DNA of 64,000 nucleotides from Pararge aegeria (lineage: Eukaryota; Arthropoda; Insecta; Lepidoptera; Nymphalidae): contig NC_053202.1 in the NCBI RefSeq assembly GCF_905163445.1, positions 6,138,001 to 6,202,000 of the forward strand, given 5' to 3'. The number at the start of each line of letters is the position of its first letter. Positions within the stretch are counted from its first letter, which is position 1. Below the pieces are notes generated by a model. It saw only the letters and a list, made by a program, of their open reading frames with translations, had not been told where the DNA came from and did not search any database. Of this stretch, positions 10,490-21,980 are shown in pieces. The position numbers were made by a program, and so were the translations under genes.

Positions 10490-12600
10490 AGTAGTTTTAC
10501 TAGTTTTATTTATAGTCTTTATAAGTTTGGCACACAGAATCACCATTGAAAAAATTTGTCAACCTCTGGTTTAGTTTTGTTTCAATGAATTTAGATTTTT
10601 GAATTCTATGTAAAAAAATAAATAGATCAAAATGGATAACACGTTCTTTTTTTATTCTTATATAACTTTAAATTGGATAACAAAAAATTAAACAACAAAA
10701 TAGTAGTGAAAATCGAAACTATTTAATTAGGTACAAAGAAATTTTTAAGTGAGTATCGCTAATTGGTTTGAGGCTTATTCTTCCATCATACATTTTTAAG
10801 TCGATGCCAATGTAAACTCATCCTGGAAATGGAAGTAGAATACTTTGTAGCCTGGAAACATAAACGAAACACGGACGAAATCGCGGACAGAACTAATAGG
10901 TTAATAAATAGCGGAGTCCGGAAGTAACAAACATAAAAAAAATAACTAGCGAATTCGTTAAGTCGCGTTCTACTTTTTTTGATGTTAGGGGGATTTTGCG
11001 GGTTTTCATACATACATTCTGTCAGTCTATTCAAAAATATCTATTAGTAAAATATCCAATTAAAGTAAATTATTATAAGAACATAAAATTAATTATCATT
11101 TAATTATTATATAAACAGTTAAGCGACAGAGAACGCATTAAATAAATGAATCGAGAATATTTAATGAACTGTTTTAGGCAATACACCTATACACAATACA
11201 TATACATAGCTCTATTGTTGCAAGATTTTTTTCTGTTGCCCTCTCTCTAGATCCCGGAACCACTAAATAAAAAAATAAATATAGGATATAATTTATTAAA
11301 AGTCTTAAACGGAAAAAGATAAAAAAAAAAATTAGTAAAGTGAGGGACATAAAGCTTATAAGTTTACCCATCCCACGCTTCGGGTTAATATAATCGTAAT
11401 TGGACAGAAAGTATGGAAGACTTCGTTTAATCCAACTTCCTAACTTAAAATTGGATCTGTCATTTCTGTCACCTTGAATGAAAGCTTAAGACGTTTGTAA
11501 AATTAGATTACTCTTTGACGGTCTACGAGCCTTGCCAAAACAGTAGGTACAGAGTTAGTGGAAATTTCAACTTGAGAAGTTCGTCATGTACAAGATTATT
11601 CATTGATGCTAGTGGACCAGTTAAAGCTAGGGGCCAAAATCAGTTGAAAATGACTCTAAATATAATTTAAAAGTTCTATAAGTAATTTTTTTGATATTCC
11701 TTTTATATTGAAATCGTTTTAGAAGATTTCTTAATAATCAGTGGTGAGCGCTGGGCTACGTTTAGGATGGATACCATAATGTAAAAAAGAAAAACTGTGT
11801 GACGCAGTGTCAGCCTAATAACTTCGGCTTCCTTTTCATGATGAGGAGACTATGACATATATGCAGTGTTAGTGACATGTCAGCAGTTACTAGCTGATGC
11901 CCCCGACTTCATAAGCATTATTTCGATTTTTAAAAATACCTCACACTCCCTTAGTTTTCCCAGGATAAAAAGTTAACCTTTATTTATCACCAGCATGCAA
12001 GCACAATTTCAGCCTTGCAAAGGTACCAAACCCTTTACCTACCTTGTGTTTTTCCGGGATACAAAGTATCCTTTATCCTTTTCCAGGATGCACATTAAGT
12101 ATGTGCCAGATTTAATCCGGACGGATACAATGGTTTAGCCAAATATGGATACCAAAAAAAAAACACATTAATAATATTACTATAGTTTACTACGTCTGCT
12201 ACGCGAAATGGTTATTTAAGAACCACCAGCTCCTAGATTAATATTGTAGTCGCTCGCGAAATTTAATATCACAGACAGAACGTTCGAAATCAAAATGGAC
12301 GCAATCTTCGCTCATTATTCGCATAGTTTTACGAATGAAATGTCACAGTCGGTGTTGGTTTGCTTTCTCGACCTAAATTTTGACCAGCAGTTCTTTTTTT
12401 TTCTTTTTTTTATTAGTGTTTTTACCTACACTTGGAGGAATTATCAATTTCAAAATTGCAGCATCAAATTCAACAGTCAAACAACTTTTTTTGTCCACGT
12501 ACCAACTTCTCTTGAGTAATTTTCTCCCGTATATACTTTCATTTGCTTTCCTTACCAAATATACTCACCGTATCGCATCGCTGGCCCGCGGTTTTACTCC
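10490..12600. other. Intron 1 stretch, little recognised
   Basis: AT-rich sequence with scattered short open frames that show no domain. The region 11985-12130 ('cccaggataaaaag', 'ccgggatacaaagtatcctt') resembles the degraded repeat also seen near 8200. Nothing else is supportable. Confidence 0.4.
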
Positions 12601-12611
12601 ATCTTCGTAAG

Positions 12612-12931
12612 GTTTTTTTTTTGTTCTTCTACAAGTTATCCCCTGACTGCAATTTCACCTGGTGTCTCGAAGATGGTAGCGGGCTAACCTGTTACGGAGT
12701 ATGTTAGTTATATTCCTAATCGGTTTCTACTCGACAACACACCGGAACAGTAAATAGCGTAGCGTCACTCTTTGTCAGTAGGGTGGTAACCAGCCACGGC
12801 CAAACTCTCCCACCAGACCAGACCAGAGAAAATTCAGAAATTATAAATTCCCAAATTGCCTCTGTCGGGAATCGAGCCCAGGACCTCCTACTTAAATTTA
12901 CAGCGATGACCATTGCGCCAGGCAGGTCGTC
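12612..12931 (-). mobile_element. SINE-B copy
   Basis: Full-length, reverse orientation: tail 'acaagttatcccctgactgc' first, body with 'caccagaccagaccagagaa', and head 'gcgatgaccattgcgccagg'. Confidence 0.75.
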
Positions 12932-13221
12932 AGTTTCATTTCTATGGTTAACTATCATAGACTTTGTATATGAAGATACTACCGCTCACGGCGTTTCGAT
13001 GTTCTGAGATAGAATTGTGAAGATAAACACCTCAACACTTCCCTTAATAAACGTTTTCTAGATGTCTTTTTCATTGATGGTACTGATATCATCGCAGATC
13101 TTACGTGGTGGTGAGAACGGAAACCGAACGGGAATTCTTAATGTCTGCTGTGATAGAAACGGGAGATTTTCTTCATGAGTCGTGACTTTATAATATACAT
13201 ACAGTTCGGTGCAGTTTTTGT

Positions 13222-13486
13222 GTTAGCCCTTTTTTATTTTATTTATTCCGCTACAAGTGAACCCTTGACTGCAATCTCACCTGGTGGTAAGTGATGATGC
13301 ATGCTTAGCTTTTAACGTGTTAAACTGTTAGGGGGTATGTCCCTTGGTGGCACCTCTATGTCTATAGGGTGGTAACTAGTCACGATCGAAGCTTTGCACT
13401 TAACGAGAATAAATAAATTCCCAAATTGCCTCTGCTGGGATCGAATCCGGGACCTCCCATTTAAAACCACCGTTATTTAGGTCGGT
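13222..13486 (-). mobile_element. SINE-B copy, shortened
   Basis: Reverse orientation, lying 290 bp from the previous SINE-B in the same direction. It has lost about 40 bp around the 'accagaccag' block, and the head is worn ('gatcgaatccgggacctccc'). Confidence 0.65.
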
Positions 13487-13974
13487 CGACAAATCTTTGA
13501 AAAAACAAAAACTTGCGTTAAACTTATATCAGTTATATGCAAATAAACAGTAAAAATAGGCTATTATTTCGAAAACATAAACAGACATTTCAATTTTATT
13601 CATTTGATTATTGTATAAACTTCACCTTTTCGAATACGATTATACGAGAATGATCGTAAACGATGCATTCAAAAGTTCCCCGAAGTGTATTTTAATACTT
13701 TACAACGTTTTGTAAGTAAAAATTCGCTAAAACTTTATTACTCTTAATTGGGTCGGAAATATAATTTTTCTTGCCATAGGAATTACAACTCTCTGTGTTG
13801 GGCATAGAGGTGGTGTTAAATGCATAAAAGGTTTATACAGTATTGTTTGGTGCAATGTCAATGCAGCCAACGCGATTGTAAAGTTGTGTGGGCGTAGTGA
13901 AGGCGATTTGATAAGCGAACCTACTTACGCCCCTAGATGACGCAACTTCGAAGCAGCAATATAAACATTCGTCA

Positions 13975-14132
13975 TACATACATTTTAATATATAAGCAGA
14001 GTTCATCTTCAGCTCCTTATTTATATAAACTACCATGAAAAGCTCTCGTACAGAATGAATTGAGTAAGTAAATGCCGTTTATATTTTATAGCCTTTGCTT
14101 TAACTTCAATAATAACATTCAACATACATTTT

Positions 14133-14213
<81 letters not shown>

Positions 14214-14250
14214 AGCAGGGTTCATCCTCAGCTCCTTATTTATATATCTT
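13975..14250. repeat. Short direct duplication with a TA microsatellite in the second copy
   Basis: 'acatacattttaatatataagcagagttcatcttcagctccttatttatat' (in part at 13977-14027) recurs at about 14110-14248. There a (TA)n tract of roughly 70 bp (14138-14209) has expanded between the two halves. Confidence 0.7.
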
Positions 14251-14282
14251 AGTTATCTTAGAGTATACAAAACAATAATAAG

Positions 14283-14484
14283 TTTTAAGCAATTTAAATA
14301 TCACTAGCGGCGAAGGAAAATATCGTGCGGAAATCTGCATGCCTGAGAGTTCTCCATAATTTTCTCCCACAAACCTTTCAGCCCACCAATCCGCACTGGT
14401 CCAGTGTGGTGGACTACGGCCTTAACCCTTTCTCATTGTGGGAGGAGACCCGTGCCCGGTAATGGGTTGATATGATGATGATAA
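14283..14484 (+). mobile_element. SINE-A, 5'-truncated
   Basis: Starts inside the body ('ttttaagcaatttaaatatc') and runs to the 'ggtaatgggttgatatgatg' end. The tRNA-like head is missing. Confidence 0.7.
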
Positions 14485-14594
14485 TTTAAAAAAATGAGTA
14501 TAAAGAAAAGTCCGCTTTGGTTGTTAAGATCTCATAACCATATTCCACTTTGCCACAGTTGTAGTCGCTTTTGTCTTATAAGTGTAAGTCCCAG

Positions 14595-14760
14595 TCAGTA
14601 GAAAAGGTGGGTATGATTCCCGGAAAAAGCAATTTTAGAATTAAAAAATTTCGGAATTTTCTCTGGTCTCGTTTTGTGGCATCCTTCAGCTGTAGCTGTT
14701 AAATTGTTACTAAGGCCAGTGTAGGTTTTTTCCTCCTACCTAACCTACCACACGATTGGT
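14595..14760 (+). mobile_element. SINE-B, degraded
   Basis: Weak match: 'gattcccggaaaaagcaattt', 'tttcggaattttctctggtc', then lost. Confidence 0.35.
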
Positions 14761-14799
14761 TTGTAAAAACAGCTACGTCCAACCTATGTGTTTGAGTTA

Positions 14800-16350
14800 A
14801 CAAATATTTGGCTTCTACATATATTTTGGTTTTTTTATTAAAACAAAAACAGGAAATCGAATCATATAGCATAGCTTTTATATTTTATCGACTTTGCTGG
14901 ACTTGAATAAGTGAAAGCGTGAGAAATATTAAAACATTCTTAAAATTATAAAGCCACCTCAGGATCGATTATAAAGCCATTATCAACAACGTTTAGTAAT
15001 AATCATTTAATAATTCTTTACCAAATAAGTCATAATATTAAAAGACTTTATAAAATGGTAATGTGTTCTTAAAATTACATTAGTATTTTAATGATCGTAT
15101 GTATATTGAGCGTTTATTGTTTATTTATAATTTTATGTGCTTCCTTGAATTGGATGGAACATCGTAAAACGCGCGTTCCATGGCCCTTCGAATTACATCG
15201 GAGTTGCCGAGTGAATGACTGAACGTAATCGATATATCGAAATCGTTTAAGAGGGCGATAATTAAAATATTATTTTTAACTACCCCTTTTATTTCGAATC
15301 CGTATAAGAAGCTGCATTCCTGATAATTTAAACCGATTTTCATAAAAAAGTACGGAAGGTTTAAAAGTTTTCACGAACACTCTTAAACTTATTTCCTGTT
15401 CAATGTTTAAAATAAAAATTCTGATTACAATGAATTGAGTCTGCAAATAAAGTAAATAAAAAAATGTGTTACTACTTAACAGATGCGTCTACGCAGATGG
15501 TCCGCCTGATGAGAGCAACCGTTCGCACGGCATTCGCACCTATTTAAGGAATATCTACGTTTTTACGTTTTCTCGTCTTAGCTCATAGAAAAGGGCCGAG
15601 AAAAAGGTAGATATAAATATCTCATGGAGCGCATGTTAGCTCTACAGAGCTTCTATGAAAAATAAAATGTATTATAAAACATTGAATCAACAATGATGCT
15701 GTTAACCTGAGACATTACGTAAGTTGGCGTAGTCTTATAGTTTTTAATGAAAATGATCATTCGTTATTGGGGCATAAAAATAGTTTTAACAGCACTTCAA
15801 ATTTACAACGTTCATTGGATCACGACCTATTAGAAACTCATTCTTTGTGCGTTCGTGCGTCGAACTTCAAATGTAACGCACTCCATTGGCTGTAAGTAAG
15901 ATTTTGTAATTGAACAACATTCAGTTGGTCCGATACTGTTCGCAAAAAATGCATAACACTATACTTATTGAAAAGAAAGCTAACTTTGGTTATAAGAGTT
16001 GACATAAAGTCCCAAACGGTTATTTTATGAGTCTGATTTTGATACACTTTTTATAAGTCGCTTTAAGGTATCCACACATTTGTAGTGTCATATCAAAAGT
16101 TTAAAATTAATATCGATTAAAAAAAAACGATTAATTAATAGTTTTGTGTTAAAAATCATCGTATCGATTGTAAGCGTCACGTGGCGGCGGTGTTAGCATA
16201 AAAAATAAAAGATTTTATTCAAATTTAAAATTGGAATAAAATCTAAAATTAATACTTCTCTTGTATAAGTGATATATAGATTATTTAAATACAAACTTCT
16301 GTAATTTTGTATATTGCTTACAGTTTTTGTAGGTAGGATAGATTAAAGGG
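14800..16350. other. Intron 1 stretch, nothing recognised
   Basis: AT-rich. A short block at 15480-15545 ('cagatggtccgcctgatgag') resembles one at about 59350. No coding signal, TIR or tRNA head was seen. Confidence 0.4.
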
Positions 16351-16359
16351 GCTGCTAGT

Positions 16360-16625
16360 TCAAAGATAAAAAAAATCGGTGTATAACACCCGTCTTGTTG
16401 CCTTGGAGGTTAAAAAGAGGCCTGACAACTCTATCTGTGAGTATGGCTTGGATGAGGGCACTATAACTCACATTATTTTTAACTCTCCCAAACTTACCTA
16501 TCCTCTCTATGACGTGCTTTCTCCCAAATTCCTCCGTCCTTTGAGTGTTAAATGTTTATTTTCAGTCCTTATTGTAGATTTTTATGTAAATATATAGTAA
16601 GTAATAAAATTAAAGTATAATGTAT
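16360..16625 (+). mobile_element. Non-LTR retrotransposon 3' fragment
   Basis: A 72-codon frame (16379-16597) reads like the Cys/His-containing tail that follows the RT domain in Jockey-like elements: Cys-Glu-Tyr-Gly-Leu-Asp, then His-Ile-Ile-Phe-Asn, then Tyr-Asp-Val-Leu. A short AT-rich 3' end follows. Moderate confidence only. Confidence 0.45.
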
Positions 16626-16785
16626 AAAAAGTTCCGTGTTATAGCATATTCATATGTTATATATGCATGTGTTGTCTGTGCTGCCTTAGGTTACGAACTA
16701 ACAAGCTAATCACAACTATTTCTTGGTACATATTAAAAATTAAAAATTAGTAACTTTTCATAAGTTTCACCGATCAATCTACTTC

Positions 16786-17924
16786 GTGCCTTCTCCATCT
16801 ACAAGACATTGGCGAAGTACCTTGTGCCCAGTTGGCACACACAAAAGCCATAAAATGAAGGAGAGTAGAAGGATATTTAAAAATAACTTAAAGTTTTGTC
16901 AAAATAATAAAGAACAAATTCAGATGGATGATTTAGCTTTGCAACATAAACAGAAACACTTTAAAAAAAAATTGGAATCATACAAATAGATTAAATCAGG
17001 GAAACGGATTCAGAACGTATTGCAAATCTATTTAAGGAGCACTTCTCAGTGCACTCGTCCTTACAGCTAAGTAACTCAGGACAGTATGCTAGCCTCAGGC
17101 TCTTCTCTTTCGTTCAATTCCAGGGAAGTGAGGACTGTCATTGAAAGTTTGACAACTGGTTAGTCTCCTGGACATGATGGTTTAGGTGTAGAGCACCTCA
17201 TGCACGCAGGTCCACATATATATCGTGTCCTTGCAATGCTTTATACGTTTTGTATTCGTCACTCCTAACTCCCTTCAGATCTAATGAAAAGCGTAGTGGT
17301 CCCAGCTGTTAAAAATAAAACAGGGGATATTTTTGACAAATGTAACTATAGACCAATTTCCATAGCTACGATATTGGGTAAGGTGCTTGATGGTTTGCTT
17401 GATCGACTGCTTAGAAGATATATAAAGTTAAATGATGCGCAGTTTGGATTTCGTCATAATTTGACTACAGAACCTGCCATACTGATGCTCAAGCAGACAG
17501 TACAGTACTATAGCCACTACGCCTTTCCAAGGAATTTGACCTCGTCAGTTACGATAAAGTTTGGGCAAAAATTGCAGACCTTAAAAGTGCCAACTGAGGT
17601 GATTAGAATTTTTAAATATTGGCACAGCTCCCATAGAGTCATTTTAGAATAGAGTCATTTGGGGGGTGCAAGTTCATCCTTATATAAGCTTGAGTGTGGT
17701 GTTAGGCAGGGTGGTTTGTCATCCCCTGCTCTATTTAACATTTATGTTAACCAGCTAATTGATGAGCTGAGCAAGACTGGAATTGGCTGCTCTATTGATG
17801 GCACCATGGTCAATAATCTGAGCTATGCAGACGATATGATCTTGCTGAGCCCATCGATTAGTGCTCTAAGGAAGCTCCTCAAAACGTGCGAGACATATGC
17901 TGCGTCACATGGCCTCGTTTATAA
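16786..17924 (+). pseudogene. Non-LTR retrotransposon reverse transcriptase, 5' piece (dead), split by a hAT insertion
   Basis: Reading across stops and frame changes gives a CR1/L2-like RT. A basic region (16786-16989) leads in. The 'Pro-Gly-His-Asp-Gly-Leu' block is near 17170. The 'Tyr-Arg-Pro-Ile-Ser' block and 'Gln-Phe-Gly-Phe-Arg' follow at 17284-17652. Then come 'Gly-Val-Arg-Gln-Gly-Gly-Leu-Ser-Ser-Pro' and the catalytic Tyr-Ala-Asp-Asp at 17659-17917. Several in-frame stops and a damaged palm region (about 17510-17560) mean it cannot be active. No endonuclease domain was seen upstream. The frame is cut at 17924 by the hAT element and resumes at 21981. Confidence 0.8.
17917..17924. repeat. 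8-bp target-site duplication, left copy
   Basis: GTTTATAA, identical to 21973-21980. Removing one copy and the element between them rejoins the RT reading frame (Leu-Val-Tyr-Asn-Gly-Asn). Confidence 0.9.
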
Positions 17925-17941
17925 TAGTGTTGCCCAAATGC

Positions 17942-18080
17942 AAGAACAAGACGAGACTTAGCCAGTCTTGGTCTTGGTCTTGCGCCAATACACCTGGTCT
18001 TGGTCTTGGTCTTGGTCTTGCGCTCCCAGTCTTGGTCTTGGTCTTGGTCTTGCATCAAGAGTCTTGCAAGTCTTGCAATT
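17942..18080. repeat. Left subterminal repeats of the hAT element
   Basis: Dense runs of 'cttggtcttggtcttg' and 'gcaagaacaagac', with single 'gtcttgcaagtcttgcaatt' near the inner edge. The arrangement is what hAT transposases use as subterminal binding sites; that role is inferred. Confidence 0.75.
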
Positions 18081-18502
18081 ACCTATTAGTCTATTACTAT
18101 TTATTAAAGTTTACTTTAAATCTTAGAAAAACGTATTAGAATTGGAACATTGTGAGCTTGAATTAACATAGCCATAGTAAAGATCAAGCAGATTAATAAA
18201 TAACTGAAGATTTGATAAGAAATTCGAAAAATCAACTGACCTATATGTCGTTTTCCATGGAAGTAACTATTTCTTAATAAACATTTATGATTTATAAGCT
18301 TACATTTGCTAAAACATGTAAAAAAACAAATTAATTACAATAACTTGACTGTATTTTAAAGAACAATACTTATCTGTCTAGAAAGAGATTGAACCCTCAA
18401 CTTATAAGAAATTTAATAAAAGAGTTTTACGATTTATCATTTATTTGAATAAAAAATAAAATACAACACAAATCAACAGCTTTATCATTAGGTTATGATA
18501 CT

Positions 18503-20218
18503 TTATATCAATTCTTTTGACCAAGAATTAATACAAAGTAACCATCTGGCTGACTCATCACTTAACCTATTTCTATGTTTTCTAATTACTAATGATGCTT
18601 TAGAAAATAACCTCTCAGCAGGTACTGAAGTTGCAGGTATTGAGAGAAAATCACGGGCCATTTTCGATAAAATCGGATACTCTGTCTCATGCGTCCTCCA
18701 CCAATCTAAAATGTCTTCCGAGCTGGCAGTTCTTGGTTTTCTCAGGTACTCCTCCAACTCGTCTATCACTAAGCCTTGAAGACATGATCCAGATGACGTC
18801 GAGGGACATTCATAGAGTTTATCAAAGTCTATTACGTCTTCATCTTCATCACATACTTTATTGTCTTTTTCTGGTAATTCCAGAGATTTGTTCAGTGAGT
18901 GTAGACTTTTATATTCTTCATAAAGTTCATTGAACTTGCGCAGACTTTCTGTTTTAAGTTGCTTCCCCCACATTGTCAGGTCAAAAGTCTGAGCCTTATG
19001 CCTTGGGTCTAAAATTAAAGAAGTACAATAAATCCAGTTGCTCTTCTTGTAATGTTTAAGCATTTTGTCTCGAGCTGCTTGGAAAGCTAGAATGAGCCTT
19101 TCATCCACTTCAGATCGATTAGGTTTCTCATCTAACTGTTTTACCATGGATTCAATTTTATCTAGCAAGAGATTAAATGATACAATGACTAGCGGTAACG
19201 TAACATATTTGTCTCCACCAAGTTTTGTACTTAAAAGTTTAAAGTTTATTAGAAATTTATGTAATTTTTCGAGTACCTGCCATTCATTAGCTGTGATTTG
19301 AAAATCATTCAATTCGGTGACAGAACTGCACAATATGTCAATGCCCGCTCTCACTTTTAAACCAAATCCAATCATATCATGTGTGGAATTCCATCTCGTT
19401 GGACAGTCAAGAATGGCATTTAGATTTGATGGCACGCCAGCTGCTTCACAAGCAGACTGAAACTTCTTCTTCACTATCTCACTTCTTTTTATTTTACTGG
19501 AAATACTGCGTAACTTTGTTACAGATGTACGCGAGTCAGCAATATTTGGTGCAGATTCTTCATCTTCCTCATCCTCAGTTTCGTCTGCATAGTCTTCGTA
19601 CTGCTGATCTTGCGCGTTAGTGTCAGACTCACAGTGTAATGCTAAGGTCTTTAATAAATCTTGTACACCAAGGTTTAAAATGTGAGCAAAGCACCGGAAA
19701 TGTTGATTGTCTGAATCAAAGTGTGGCGGCAGCTGTTTGCCCAGTTCATACATAAATTTGGTATTTGCAGTTGCGTTGTCGACCGTGATACCTTGTATTT
19801 TATCAATTATGCCATATTCCAATAAACATTCATGGAACATCGTTGCAATATCTTCCCCAGTATGTCGACCGCGTGATGGTATAAAATCAAGAACTACAGA
19901 TCGATACTTCCATTCGTTGTCTATATAATGAATAGTAACCCCGTAGTAACTCCTACCAGCAATTGACGTCCACCCATCAATGGTAAACGACATTTTAGAT
20001 GATAATGGTTGAAGTCGTTCCTTGAGATTCAATTGGAGCTCTTCAAATCGCTCTTTGACTTTCCTTCTAAGTGTAGACCTTTTAGGAAACACCATATTAG
20101 GGCAAATACGTCGAAAATATACTTGTGTAGCTTCGTCATCGAAAAATGAGAAGGGAAGATATTTTTTCACCACCCAATCAACTGTAGCTGTCGTGATGTT
20201 GTCACTGCTGTTTTCCGA
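18503..20218 (-). CDS. hAT transposase, exon 2 (RNase H-like core and dimerisation domain)
   Basis: Continues exon 1 in phase 0 after a 363-bp intron (acceptor tttgtttcag, reading minus, next to 20218). It encodes residues 101-671. Visible landmarks are Asp181 in Phe-Thr-Ile-Asp-Gly-Trp-Thr-Ser (first catalytic Asp) and Asp247 in Ile-Thr-Val-Asp-Asn-Ala (second). An acidic stretch lies around 307-321. The Arg375-Trp376-Asn-Ser-Thr block typical of ZBED/hAT proteins follows. The hAT C-terminal dimerisation domain covers about the last 75 residues (Trp-Trp-Arg...Ser-Val-Pro-Ala-Glu-Arg-Leu-Phe-Ser). No stop or frameshift was seen. The last catalytic Glu could not be placed with certainty by eye. 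It would act in the nucleus to cut and paste this element. Confidence 0.9.
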   Translation of the reverse strand, partial: SENSSDNITTATVDWVVKKYLPFSFFDDEATQVYFRRICPNMVFPKRSTLRRKVKERFEELQLNLKERLQPLSSKMSFTIDGWTSIAGRSYYGVTIHYIDNEWKYRSVVLDFIPSRGRHTGEDIATMFHECLLEYGIIDKIQGITVDNATANTKFMYELGKQLPPHFDSDNQHFRCFAHILNLGVQDLLKTLALHCESDTNAQDQQYEDYADETEDEEDEESAPNIADSRTSVTKLRSISSKIKRSEIVKKKFQSACEAAGVPSNLNAILDCPTRWNSTHDMIGFGLKVRAGIDILCSSVTELNDFQITANEWQVLEKLHKFLINFKLLSTKLGGDKYVTLPLVIVSFNLLLDKIESMVKQLDEKPNRSEVDERLILAFQAARDKMLKHYKKSNWIYCTSLILDPRHKAQTFDLTMWGKQLKTESLRKFNELYEEYKSLHSLNKSLELPEKDNKVCDEDEDVIDFDKLYECPSTSSGSCLQGLVIDELEEYLRKPRTASSEDILDWWRTHETEYPILSKMARDFLSIPATSVPAERLFSKASLVIRKHRNRLSDESARWLLCINSWSKELI

Positions 20219-20581
20219 CTGAAACAAAACAATAAATCTTGTGTTATTATTTAAAACATACTAGGTTTGAGCGTATAAGAGGAGGAGGTTTGTTGTTGTT
20301 AAATCGAGACAATCGTTAAATTGATATTTGTTATATTAAGGTTGCACTGTACTGTAATTTACCAAAATAAAGTACTTAGTTGTTACTGGCCGATTAAATG
20401 AAAATATGGGTGTTTATAAAAAATATTTAAGACGATAATTACATACTTAATATGTCGCACCCCTAGATGAAAACACCACTAACTCAAAAATACTTACGTA
20501 AGTTAATGGCGTTTTTGAAAGTATCGCATGAATAGCTACGCGGAGTTAAAATTCTTTTAACTGTTAAAAAAATATTCTTAC
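20219..20581 (-). other. Intron of the hAT transposase gene
   Basis: On minus it starts GTAAGA directly after ...GGACAG and ends TTTGTTTCAG. It is 363 bp long and lies between two codons, so both exons stay in frame. Confidence 0.8.
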
Positions 20582-20881
20582 CTGTCCACTTCTTCCAGCG
20601 GTTACTAAAAAGCTTGTGATATCTCCACTTAATTTTGGTTTAACAGGAAGAAATATTTCTGATTCCTTTTTGTGGAAAGACATTAGATGTTTCCTTAAGC
20701 CTGAAGTGTTTCTGTTTTTCATTTTTATTTCAATCTTTTTATGTTGGCACAATTTACACAAGGCAGTTTGGGATGCATGAATTATTTCGAAAAACTCCTC
20801 AAATTTGCTTTTGGGTCTTTTAGATCTGTGACTCAAACTCTCGTTACTCGGACTAGAATAATTTGAATCTTCGTCACTCAT
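20582..20881 (-). CDS. hAT transposase, exon 1 (BED zinc finger)
   Basis: Encodes residues 1-100. The frame stays open upstream to a TTG, but the first ATG is at 20881, so I start there (Met-Ser-Asp-Glu-Asp). An acidic/serine lead and a basic patch (residues 19-26) come first. A BED-type finger follows with Cys42, Cys45, His65 and His70 and the aromatic Phe27/Phe30-Phe31 lead. It should bind the terminal or subterminal repeats of the element. With exon 2 the protein is 671 residues, normal for a BED-finger hAT transposase. Confidence 0.88.
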
Positions 20882-21213
20882 ATTAAATTGTACACGTGAT
20901 ACGTTTTTAGAAAACAACGAGAATTAGTAAAAACAATTATTAAGTTAGAATCGAAGCACAGCTCAATTGGAAATGACTGGAATTAAAATAATTCCTTCAT
21001 TTATAGTACGTTTCCTTGCTTTTTACCGCGCCGCCTCGCCACGTGCCGGCTCTATGAAAAGGATGCCGCCGCAAATCGAACGATGCCGCGTGCGGCGTAC
21101 AAACACACACTAAATATTACCTACTTGTACAGACGCGACCCGTGAATAAAATATATGTAAAGAATTAGTGCCAATCACTATTCTTTACATATAAGTGAAT
21201 GTTTTGGCGTGCA

Positions 21214-21351
21214 TCTATACTAATATTATAAAGCTGAAGAGTTCGTTTGTATGTTTGATGACAGAAGTTTTAAAATAAATAAATAAATCCTGAACGTCAC
21301 TATACCTCCAAAGTTACTATTCCTCGTGGACGAAGTCGCGGGCACAGCTAG
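21214..21351 (+). mobile_element. Small non-autonomous Helitron (Lep1-like)
   Basis: 138 bp, starting TCTATACTAATATTATAAAG after an A and ending 'gtcgcgggcacagctag' before a T. This is the A|TC...CTAG|T signature of Helitrons with no target duplication. The 5' end matches what I remember of the lepidopteran Lep1 Helitron. It sits within the hAT element near its right end. Confidence 0.7.
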
Positions 21352-21799
21352 TAAATACTTACTCTCATCATCTCTCTCAGAGATATTCGAACACTTTTTT
21401 GCTATTTTTTCTTGTAAAAACTTAAGAAATATAATGACTAAATGTACAATAATAGTACCTAAGTAATTAGTTTAAAACCATATAAGTAATCAATATTATA
21501 ATTACTTACTAGAATGAATTATTATGACATCTATTATTTGAGAAGTAAGTACAAAACCTTTGATGCCGCATTATCAAAGTGCCGATGGTTAAAACATAAC
21601 TATGCATGCACTCAGTTTGATTTTAATAGATATTTTTTTATTCGCTATGTTTATGGTATTAGTCGTAATGCGCATAGGTCCAGTTTTTCATATTCTTTGA
21701 TATAGTTTTTTGCGTCTCATAGAATTCCTAAGCGTACCTACCTACCTATACACCGAACTGTTACACCTAACTACTCCGTGAAATAGCGCTAAGTCCTAG

Positions 21800-21957
21800 C
21801 TGCAAGACGCAAGAGTCTTGCAGGCTATGTCTTGTTCTTGCTCAAGTCTTGCACGGTCAGTCTTGGTCTTGGTCTTGCTAAAAATACGCGGTCTTGTTCT
21901 TGGTCTTGGTCTTGCAAAAACGCAAGAACAAGACCAAGACTGCAAGACCAAGACTGA
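21800..21957. repeat. Right subterminal repeats of the hAT element
   Basis: 'gcaagacgcaagagtcttgc', 'cagtcttggtcttggtcttg' and the complementary 'gcaagaacaagaccaagac' crowd the right end, mirroring 17942-18080. Motifs occur in both directions here. Confidence 0.75.
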
Positions 21958-21972
21958 ATTTGGGCAACACTA

Positions 21973-21980
21973 GTTTATAA
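21973..21980. repeat. 8-bp target-site duplication, right copy
   Basis: GTTTATAA, directly after the right TIR. Confidence 0.9.

Larger units (their letters stand above)
17925..21972 (-). mobile_element. Complete hAT DNA transposon (4,048 bp)
   Basis: Perfect 15-bp terminal inverted repeats TAGTGTTGCCCAAAT (17925-17939; complement at 21958-21972), perfect 8-bp target duplications, and one two-exon transposase on the minus strand. Both ends carry clusters of a short motif (CTTGGT/TCTTGC and complements). The element lies inside a dead non-LTR retrotransposon. Perfect termini, a perfect target duplication and an unbroken transposase all point to recent insertion. It also contains a small Helitron at 21214-21351. 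Confidence 0.92.
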
